A program made the translations under genes and the position numbers. From assembly GCA_016649925.1 (NCBI GenBank), contig JAENWO010000150.1, forward strand, positions 1 to 6,393: 6,393 bases of DNA. The letters are read 5' to 3'. The notes beneath the pieces are model-generated. The model did no database searches. It saw only the letters and a program-made list of their open reading frames with translations, and was not told where the DNA came from. The stretch is from Actinomycetales bacterium (GTDB lineage: Bacteria; Actinomycetota; Actinomycetes; Actinomycetales; Beutenbergiaceae). Positions 1 to 4,915 of this stretch are shown here, one piece after another. Numbering within the stretch: position 1 is the stretch's first letter; the number at the start of each line of letters is the position of its first letter.

Positions 1-341
1 CACACGCTCCCTCACGGCGCCGCCGAGGAGCTGGTGGACGGGTGCGCCGTTGATCCGCCCGGCGATGTCCCAAAGCGCCTGGTCGTAGCCGGCGACGGCG
101 CTGGAGGTTACGGGGCCTCCGCGGTAGAACCCGCCGCGGGTCAGTACCTGCCACGTGTCCTCGCTGCGCAGTGGGTCAGAGCCGATGACCAGGTGGGCGA
201 GTTCGTGCACTGCGGCCTCGACGGTCCTCGTCGTCCCTCGACAACGGGTTCGCCCCAGCCGACGACGCCATCGTCGGTCTCGAGGCGCAGGAAGAGCCAA
301 CGCGGGCGAACGCGGAACGTCTCGACCCGGTCGATCCTCAT
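1..341 (-). pseudogene. D-galactonate dehydratase-type enolase-superfamily gene, N-terminal part, frameshifted
   Basis: Reading leftward from ATG at 341, the protein begins MRIDRVETFRVRPRWLFL and continues to VVGWGEPVVEGR (residue 37), closely resembling the start of DgoD-type dehydratases as I remember them. At + strand 230/231 the frame breaks. Adding one base there (C on the plus strand) restores EGRARTVEAAVHELAH and a further stop-free stretch to the window edge, with GGFYRGGP and AGYDQALWDIAGR, both typical of the family. The lesion is therefore a one-base loss in an otherwise well-conserved gene, or a sequencing error. The family removes water from an aldonate in the cytoplasm to give a 2-keto-3-deoxy acid; D-galactonate is the best guess for the substrate. 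Two ATGs are adjacent (344 and 341). The second is preferred because GGGAG lies 5 bases upstream of it. The metal-binding barrel domain lies outside the window. Divergent from the regulator gene and probably controlled by it. Confidence 0.8.
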
Positions 342-362
342 CATGACTCCCGCGTCGACGTC

Positions 363-393
363 GGTATCCGAGCACCTTCAACGTATCTGACAA
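363..393 (-). promoter_or_regulatory. possible promoter of the divergent dehydratase gene
   Basis: On the minus strand, TTGTCA (388-393) matches the -35 consensus at five of six bases. A weak -10-like GATACC (363-368) follows after a 19-base spacer, and the start codon is about 22 bases further on. The -35 element lies inside the left palindrome, as expected for a repressor-controlled promoter. The -10 match is poor, so this is tentative. Confidence 0.25.
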
Positions 394-395
394 GT
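381..395. promoter_or_regulatory. putative operator 1 for the GntR/FadR regulator
   Basis: ACGTATCTGACAAGT is an imperfect palindrome centred on T388, with five of seven arm pairs complementary. It shares TATCTGA, then A, AAGTT, with the second site. It lies on the dehydratase side of the gap, 40-54 bases from that start codon. Odd-length palindromes of about this size are typical of FadR-subfamily operators. That the adjacent regulator binds here is an inference from position and repetition. Confidence 0.55.
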
Positions 396-448
396 TTGGT
401 CGACGAACCCAATCAAATCAATGAATCGACTACCTACCAATGGGGCAG

Positions 449-463
449 ACATATCTGATAAGT
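449..463. promoter_or_regulatory. putative operator 2 for the GntR/FadR regulator
   Basis: ACATATCTGATAAGT has six of seven arm pairs complementary around T456, with a perfect nine-base core TATCTGATA (452-460). It repeats operator 1 in the same orientation, 68 bases centre to centre, and thirteen bases (452-464) match 384-396 with one mismatch. It ends 10 bases before the regulator's ATG, so binding would directly block transcription of the regulator and its operon. This fits negative autoregulation, possibly with looping to operator 1. Confidence 0.6.
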
Positions 464-473
464 TCACTCCGTG

Positions 474-1238
474 ATGGCCGAGCAATTGGAAACAACGATG
501 TTCGACGACGCGGTCCGTCGCCTCGAGGACGTCGTCGTCGACCTGCAGCCGGGCCAGCGGCTGCCCGCCGAACGCGAGCTCGCCGCGGAGCTGGGGGTGT
601 CGCGCCTGACGGTGCGTGAGGTGCTCAAGGCACTCGCGGCGCGCGGGTTGCTCGAGCTGAGTCAGGGACGGCGCGCACTCGTCTGCGACCCGAGCAGTGC
701 GGTGCTCTCGCACTTCTTCGCCGTTTCGGTGCGACGAGATCCGCGCGGCATGCTCGAGCTGCACGAGATCCGTCGCTCGCTCGAGGTGCTCAGCGCCACC
801 GCCGCCGCGCGCAGTGCCACGCGGTCGGGCGTCGGCCTCGTGGAGAGGGCGCTCGGGCAGATGGCGCTCGCTGCTGAAGAACTCGACGACGCTCGGGCCG
901 CCGGGCTCGAGACGTCGAGCCTGCTGCAGACGTACATCACGGCCGACGTCAGTTTCCACGCCACCCTCGCTGTCGCCAGCGGGAACCGCCTCCTCTCCCT
1001 TCTGCTGGAGAGTCTCTCCGAGAGCCTCGAGGAGACCTTCGCCGAGTCCAGTCGCGGTCACTTCGATCGCGGCGGATCCGCGGGTGAGGTGGTCGAGACG
1101 CATCGCGCCGTCGTGGAAGCCGCGCGCAGGCGCAACCCGCGCGCCGCGGCCGACGCCATGACTCGTCACCTCGACGAGGCGGCCCACGACCTCCGTGCCG
1201 CATTCCGCCCCAGCGACCCGGCAGGAGAGTCACGATGA
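474..1238 (+). CDS. GntR-family transcriptional regulator, FadR/FCD subfamily
   Basis: A 254-residue DNA-binding repressor, normal length for the subfamily. Residues about 8-72 form the winged helix-turn-helix, with GQRLPAERELAAELGVSRLTVREVL around 27-51, a classic GntR signature. Residues about 90-240 form the all-helical FCD ligand domain. Its expected metal-binding set is visible as D158, H162 (DVSFH), H210 (ETHR) and H232 (TRHLD). Such proteins usually bind a sugar acid or other carboxylate and release DNA; E. coli DgoR, which controls galactonate use, belongs to the same subfamily. The ligand here is unknown, and a galactonate-like acid is inferred from the neighbours. GTG at 471 is directly in frame before ATG 474, and neither has a clear Shine-Dalgarno. 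A third option is ATG 498, with GGAAA 5 bases upstream, but residues before it look like the usual N-terminal arm. The stop codon overlaps the next start (ATGA at 1235). Confidence 0.93.
   Translation: MAEQLETTMFDDAVRRLEDVVVDLQPGQRLPAERELAAELGVSRLTVREVLKALAARGLLELSQGRRALVCDPSSAVLSHFFAVSVRRDPRGMLELHEIRRSLEVLSATAAARSATRSGVGLVERALGQMALAAEELDDARAAGLETSSLLQTYITADVSFHATLAVASGNRLLSLLLESLSESLEETFAESSRGHFDRGGSAGEVVETHRAVVEAARRRNPRAAADAMTRHLDEAAHDLRAAFRPSDPAGESR
1223..1227 (+). promoter_or_regulatory. ribosome binding site of the FAH-family gene
   Basis: AGGAG lies 7 bases before ATG 1235, inside the last codons of the regulator gene. It fixes the start of the shortened hydrolase frame and shows that the translation signal survives although the gene has lost its core. 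Confidence 0.75.
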
Positions 1239-1633
1239 AGATCGTCCGCATCGGAGGTCGCGGGCAGGAACGCCTCGCCGTGAGCGCTGACGGCGTCGTC
1301 GCCCATCTGCTTCCCGAGGGAACGGACATGCTCGACGCCGATGGCCTCGCCAGTGCCCGTCGAGTCGCCGAGGCCCCAGGGGATGAACCCGCCAACGAGA
1401 TCGACGGTGTCCGCCTCGGCGTCCCGCTCGACGGCGGACGAGATTCCCGGCGCCCAAGCACTGGGCCGGGTGACGTCATCCTGACCGGGACGCCGGAAGG
1501 TGTCGGTGCGGGGTTCGACCCGGCGCGGTTCCTCGCCACTGGGGACGTCGTGACCGCGCGTATCGAAGGTCTCGGTGAGCAGCGGCACCGGTTCGTCGGC
1601 AGCAACGACGTGGATCGAGGCGAACAGCGATGA
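1235..1633 (+). pseudogene. fumarylacetoacetate hydrolase-family gene with its catalytic core deleted
   Basis: An open frame of 132 residues, against roughly 280 for relatives. Residues 1-66 (MKIVRIGGRGQERLAV to LGVPLD) match the small N-terminal domain. Residues about 77-121 (GPGDVILTGTPEGVGAGFDP, then IEGLGEQRHRF) match the C-terminal end of the FAH fold. The roughly 150 residues normally between them are absent, including the GLNY-x2-H-A-x-E active-site segment and the E-x-E/Asp metal ligands. The junction falls at about 1433-1462, and the reading frame is kept. Relatives in sugar-acid operons cleave 2,4-diketo-3-deoxy acids to pyruvate plus a hydroxy acid; this product should not be catalytic. 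Start and stop both overlap neighbours by ATGA (1235 and 1630), so keeping it translated may matter for expressing the SDR. I see no recognisable core sequence at the junction in the other frames. Confidence 0.8.
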
Positions 1634-2385
1634 CGGGGTTTCGTGACGGATACGGGATCGTCGTCATCGGCGGCGGAGCGGGAATCGGGCAGGCTGCCGC
1701 GGACCACCTCGCGGCGCGCGGTGCGAGCATCACCGTCGTCGACCGTGACGAGTCAGCGGCACAGCGGTGTGCCGAGCGGATCCGCGCCGCCGGTGGGAAG
1801 GCGATCGGACTCGTTGGTGACGTCACCCACGCGCCATCGGTGAGGGCGGCGCTGGATGCGTCGATCGCTTGGAACGGGCGCATCCACGCACTCGTGAACA
1901 CGGCGGGCGTCCAGGGACCGCTGGGTCGTCCGAGCCATGAGGTCAGCGTCGAGGAGTTCGAGAGCACGCTACGTGTCAACCTCACCGCGGGCCTCGTCAT
2001 CGCGCGTGAACTGATACCGCACCTCCTGCACCACGGGTACGGACGGATCGTTCACCTGGCCTCGATCGCCGGCAAGGAGGGGAACCCGAACATGGTCGCC
2101 TACTCGGCGAGCAAGGCCGGGCTCATCGGCATGGTCAAGGCGCAGGGCAAGGAGTACGCCGGCACCGGCATCACGGTCAACGCCATCGCCCCGGCGGTCA
2201 TTCGGACGCGGTTCCTCGACGGTCAGCCCGCCGAGGTCGTCGACTACATGGTGCAGAAGATCCCGATGGGCCGCGTCGGCACCGTCGAGGAGGTCGCCGC
2301 ACTCATCGCGTTCGTCGTATCCGAGTCGTGCAGCTTCACCACCGGATTCACGTTCGACCTGTCCGGTGGTCGGGCCACCTACTGA
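1630..2385 (+). CDS. short-chain dehydrogenase/reductase, probably a sugar-acid (2-keto-3-deoxy-aldonate-type) dehydrogenase
   Basis: A 251-residue classical SDR, full length, with no signal peptide, so cytosolic. The nucleotide-binding loop is GGGAGIG (14-20), with Ile13 where Thr is usual. D38 after the second strand favours NAD(H) over NADP(H). GDV (63-65) and NTAG (90-93) are present. The catalytic set is N117, S145, Y158 and K162 (YSASK). The segment IAGKEGNPN (146-154) is one I associate with SDRs of the L-fucose/L-rhamnose diketo-hydrolase pathways, which oxidise C4 of a 2-keto-3-deoxy acid. The exact substrate cannot be read from sequence, and automatic annotation may call it a 3-oxoacyl-ACP reductase. 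ATG overlaps the preceding stop (ATGA), with a modest GAGG at 1617-1620, 9 bases upstream. It lies between the matching hydrolase remnant and a kinase gene, which supports the sugar-acid role. Confidence 0.88.
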   Translation: MTGFRDGYGIVVIGGGAGIGQAAADHLAARGASITVVDRDESAAQRCAERIRAAGGKAIGLVGDVTHAPSVRAALDASIAWNGRIHALVNTAGVQGPLGRPSHEVSVEEFESTLRVNLTAGLVIARELIPHLLHHGYGRIVHLASIAGKEGNPNMVAYSASKAGLIGMVKAQGKEYAGTGITVNAIAPAVIRTRFLDGQPAEVVDYMVQKIPMGRVGTVEEVAALIAFVVSESCSFTTGFTFDLSGGRATY

Positions 2386-2386
2386 G

Positions 2387-2391
2387 AGGAG
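2387..2391 (+). promoter_or_regulatory. ribosome binding site deciding the kinase start
   Basis: AGGAG lies 5 bases before GTG 2397. A longer in-frame extension is open upstream to 2328, but it lies inside the SDR gene, has no comparable signal and would add residues unlike the family. GTG 2397 is therefore the start. Confidence 0.75.
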
Positions 2392-2396
2392 CCAGG

Positions 2397-3401
2397 GTGT
2401 CGGCAGAGTTGCTGACGACCTCCACCGTGCGCGAGCATCTGCTCCGCCGCGGGATCGTCGAGGACGGCCCGGTCGAGGTGTCGGTCCTGGCGGGCGGTGT
2501 CAGCAACATCGTGCTCGCCGTCGATGCTGGCGATCGTCACGTCGTGGTCAAGCAGGCGCTGGAGCGGTTGCGGGTCACCGAGACCTGGACGGCTCCGCGG
2601 TCCCGGATCCTGCACGAGGCGGCGGCCCTGCGCGCAGTCGCGGCACTCACCCCCGATGCGGTGCCGGGTGTCCTGGACGTCGACCCCGAGTCGATGACCC
2701 TGGTGATCGAGCGTGCGCCGCTGCAGTGGGAGGATTGGCGCAGCGTCCTCATGCGGGGTGAGGCTGACCGTGCGGTCGCTCACCGGCTCGGTGACCTCCT
2801 GGCCGGCTGGCACCGGGACACGCAGACATGCGGGCCGGGTGTGTCCTTCGACGACGGTGCCGAGACGTTCGAGGCGCTGCGGATCGACCCGTTCCACCGT
2901 GCGGTCGCCCGGCGCCGGCCAGAACTGGCCCGGGCGGTCGACGACGTCGTGGAGCGCATGTCGGCCACCCGACGCTGCCTCGTGCACGGTGACTTCTCAC
3001 CCAAGAACATCCTCATCGCGCCCGACGGTGGCGGGCTCTGGGTGATCGACTTCGAGGTCGTGCACCGCGGCGACCCGACGTTCGACCTCGCCTTCCTCCT
3101 CGCCCATCTCCACCTCAAGGCGATCAACGTGCCGCAGGCGGCCCACCGCTACGACGCCGCTGCCGCTGCATTCCTCGCTGCCTATCGGGAGACCGGATTA
3201 CGCGAGAACTGGGAGGACGAGAGGTACCTGCTCGCCCAGGTGGGCTGCCTGCTTCTCGCCCGCGTGCTCGGGAAGTCCCCGGCCGGCTACCTCGACGCCA
3301 CCGGCCGAACGCGTGCGCAGGAGTTCGGGCGGGCGCTGCTGCTCGGTGAGATCGGCAGCCTCGACGAGGCGGCCGAACGGCGCGACGGGAGTCTTGTGTG
3401 A
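2397..3401 (+). CDS. APH-family phosphotransferase, methylthioribose-kinase-like small-molecule kinase
   Basis: A 334-residue protein with the aminoglycoside phosphotransferase/choline kinase-type fold. The N-lobe has a GGVSN loop (33-37) and ATP-binding lysine K52 in VVVKQALERLRV, a stretch reminiscent of methylthioribose kinases; E74 may be its partner. The C-lobe has the catalytic loop HGDFSPKN (197-204; D199, N204) and the metal motif DFE (218-220; the DFG counterpart). GDPTFDLAFLLAHLH (225-239) follows, as in the family. It phosphorylates a hydroxyl of a small cytosolic molecule using ATP. Aminoglycoside resistance is unlikely given the metabolic operon. Sitting between a sugar-acid dehydrogenase and an enolase, it could act on a hydroxy acid such as glycerate; that is inference only, and methylthioribose or a sugar are alternatives. 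Its stop overlaps the enolase start (GTGA). Confidence 0.85.
   Translation: MSAELLTTSTVREHLLRRGIVEDGPVEVSVLAGGVSNIVLAVDAGDRHVVVKQALERLRVTETWTAPRSRILHEAAALRAVAALTPDAVPGVLDVDPESMTLVIERAPLQWEDWRSVLMRGEADRAVAHRLGDLLAGWHRDTQTCGPGVSFDDGAETFEALRIDPFHRAVARRRPELARAVDDVVERMSATRRCLVHGDFSPKNILIAPDGGGLWVIDFEVVHRGDPTFDLAFLLAHLHLKAINVPQAAHRYDAAAAAFLAAYRETGLRENWEDERYLLAQVGCLLLARVLGKSPAGYLDATGRTRAQEFGRALLLGEIGSLDEAAERRDGSLV
3387..3391 (+). promoter_or_regulatory. ribosome binding site of the enolase paralogue
   Basis: GGGAG lies 6 bases before GTG 3398. Another GTG at 3396 is in a different frame. The start codon shares GTGA with the kinase stop, so the two genes are probably translationally coupled and made in fixed ratio. 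Confidence 0.65.
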
Positions 3402-4684
3402 ACGACCTGACAATCTCCTCGGTCCATGCGTGGGAAGCCCTCGACTCGCGCGGACGACCCACTGTGGCCTGCCGGGTGGGGCTCGCCGGAGGTGGCGAGG
3501 GTCGCGCGATCGTGCCTGCGGGTGCGTCCACGGGCTCGCACGAGGCGATCGAGCGGCGGGACGGGGGCAGCCGCTACGGCGGATGGGGAGTCGCGGGCGC
3601 TGTCGCAGCGGTGCGGGAGCAGCTCGGTCCGCTCGTCCTCGGCCGCTCGGCCGGCCAGCGCAGAGCGATCGACGAGGAGCTGGAGCGTGCCGACGGTACG
3701 CCGGGACTGGGTCGTCTCGGGGCGAACGCCGTCCTCGCAGTGTCGTTGGCCGTCACGCTCGCCGGCGCGGACGGAGCGGGGATTCCTCTGTGGCGGGCAC
3801 TGGACCCCGAGGGCCGACCGCTGATCCCGATGCCGATGGTGAACATCCTCTCGGGTGGGGTGCACGCCGGTGGTGCCATCGACCTGCAGGACTTCCTCGC
3901 GGTCCCCATCGGCGCGCACTGCTTCGCCGAGGCGCTGGAGTGGGTGTCCGACGTCCGGGCCGCGTGCGCGTCCCTGCTCGACGACGCGGGCGGGTGGTCA
4001 GCGCTCGTCGCGGACGAGGGTGGGCTCTCGGCCCGGCTCGGTCGCAACGAACGGGCCCTGGAACTCCTGACCTGGGGCATCGAGCGTTCGGGCCATGATC
4101 CCTCCGATGAGGTGGCGATCGCCATCGACGTGGCCGCGACCCAGCTCACCCGCGCCGGCAGGATCGTGCTCACCGAGCGCGCCGAGCCGCTCAGCGCCGA
4201 CGAATGGACGACGTGGTTGGAGGACTGGGTCGCCCGCTATCCGATCTGCTCCATCGAGGACCCTCTCGGCGAGGACGAGTGGCAGGACTGGGCCGACGCG
4301 TCCGGGAGACTGGCGGGCATCCAGGTACTGGGTGACGACCTGTTCGCGACGGGCGTCGGGCGCCTGCGCCGCGGCGTCGAGGAGGGAGTCGCGAACGCCG
4401 TCCTGGTCAAGGTGAACCAGGCCGGCACCGTCTCGCGCGCGGAGGACGTCGTCCGGGCCGCGCAGGCCGCCGGGTACGCGCGCGTCGTGAGCGCGAGGTC
4501 CGGCGATACCGAGGACCACTGGCTCGCCGATCTCGCCGTCGGCTGGCGAGCGGGTCAGATCAAGGTCGGGTCCACCACTCGGAGTGAGCGCACAGCCAAG
4601 TGGAATCGACTGCTCGAGATCGAGAGCGACGTCGACAGTGTCTTCGCCGGCGCCTCTGCCCTGGCCCCGCTGCCGCGCACATGA
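3398..4684 (+). CDS. enolase (phosphopyruvate hydratase) paralogue with altered active site
   Basis: A 428-residue protein of normal enolase length and domain order. The N-terminal part has DSRGRPTV (16-23) and the mobile loop GASTGSHEA (42-50, S44). The barrel has metal ligands D244, E287 (SIEDPL) and D313 (GDDLF), catalytic-pair residues E207 (ADEGG) and K338 (VKVNQ), loop histidine H156, phosphate-side R367/S368, and K389 (GQIKVGS). Canonical enolases convert 2-phosphoglycerate to phosphoenolpyruvate. Two departures stand out: the normally conserved SHRSG is SARSG, so the active-site His (His373 in yeast numbering) is Ala366; and the conserved Glu (yeast Glu168) is Asp165. Loss of that His lowers activity in known enolases, so this copy may prefer another phosphorylated hydroxy acid or work slowly. 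It is likely an extra copy: glycolytic enolase genes usually sit elsewhere, beside genes such as septum-formation protein DivIC. It is the last gene of the operon. Confidence 0.9.
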   Translation: MNDLTISSVHAWEALDSRGRPTVACRVGLAGGGEGRAIVPAGASTGSHEAIERRDGGSRYGGWGVAGAVAAVREQLGPLVLGRSAGQRRAIDEELERADGTPGLGRLGANAVLAVSLAVTLAGADGAGIPLWRALDPEGRPLIPMPMVNILSGGVHAGGAIDLQDFLAVPIGAHCFAEALEWVSDVRAACASLLDDAGGWSALVADEGGLSARLGRNERALELLTWGIERSGHDPSDEVAIAIDVAATQLTRAGRIVLTERAEPLSADEWTTWLEDWVARYPICSIEDPLGEDEWQDWADASGRLAGIQVLGDDLFATGVGRLRRGVEEGVANAVLVKVNQAGTVSRAEDVVRAAQAAGYARVVSARSGDTEDHWLADLAVGWRAGQIKVGSTTRSERTAKWNRLLEIESDVDSVFAGASALAPLPRT

Positions 4685-4685
4685 G

Positions 4686-4704
4686 CGCTGGAAACACCCC
4701 AGCG
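4686..4704 (+). terminator. small hairpin just after the enolase gene, possible weak terminator
   Basis: CGCTGG (4686-4691) and CCAGCG (4699-4704) form a perfect six-base stem with a seven-base loop, starting one base after the stop codon. No T-run follows (GGTTGCC comes next), so it is at best a non-canonical terminator or a 3'-end stabilising hairpin. Confidence 0.3.
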
Positions 4705-4739
4705 GGTTGCCGATCCACCCGCCCCGCGAACTCCGCACC

Positions 4740-4755
4740 TGTGACGCTGGTCACG
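4740..4755. promoter_or_regulatory. CRP/GlxR-like binding site upstream of the helicase gene
   Basis: TGTGACGCTGGTCACG matches the TGTGA-N6-TCACA consensus of CRP-family regulators (GlxR in corynebacteria) at nine of ten fixed bases, and GTGAC/GTCAC is a perfect inverted repeat. It lies about 160 bases before the helicase ATG, in otherwise featureless DNA, where it could regulate that promoter. I could not identify a convincing -35/-10 pair nearby, so whether it would activate or repress is unclear. Confidence 0.45.
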
Positions 4756-4858
4756 TCTGTCGTCGTTTCGGTCCCTCATGGGGGACACTAGGCGCAGGGA
4801 AGCGCATTACGCGCGCCCGACATCGCGGTTCTTTGCGCCGGCAACTCGCCTGGCTGCA

Positions 4859-4875
4859 GCAGTGAAGACCACTGC
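4859..4875 (+). promoter_or_regulatory. hairpin in the helicase leader
   Basis: GCAGTG (4859-4864) and CACTGC (4870-4875) pair perfectly around a five-base loop. The hairpin lies 41 bases before ATG 4916 and just before the alternative in-frame GTG at 4877. If the transcript begins upstream, it could affect ribosome access. A six-base stem in GC-rich DNA may also be chance. Confidence 0.25.
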
Positions 4876-4915
4876 GGTGAACCCCATCGATCTGAGAGAT
4901 TCCCCTTTGTCATCC

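Noticed and set aside
34..390. Plus-strand small open frame at the left edge
   Set aside because: Opposite the dehydratase coding sequence, whose minus-strand translation is clearly homologous to a known family.
378..1187. Long minus-strand open frame opposite the regulator gene
   Set aside because: It is antisense to a clear GntR/FadR gene, lacks any family-like motif, and has the composition expected of a high-GC shadow frame.
949..1707. Minus-strand open frame of about 250 codons across the regulator, FAH remnant and SDR
   Set aside because: Arg/Ser/Pro-rich translation, no recognisable domain, and it crosses three coupled plus-strand genes; a GC-driven shadow.
2397..3401. Aminoglycoside resistance gene
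   Set aside because: The APH fold is shared by many metabolic kinases; the lysine region resembles methylthioribose kinases and the operon context is catabolic.
3287..3919. Minus-strand open frame across the kinase-enolase junction
   Set aside because: Lies opposite conserved kinase and enolase coding sequence; its translation shows no domain.
3313..4098. Plus-strand 261-codon frame overlapping the enolase gene
   Set aside because: Gly/Arg-rich out-of-frame reading of the enolase; the enolase frame has all family motifs.
4771..4786. GTCCC/GGGAC inverted repeat as a terminator or regulatory hairpin
   Set aside because: Only five base pairs with a six-base loop and no following T-run; too weak in GC-rich DNA to annotate.
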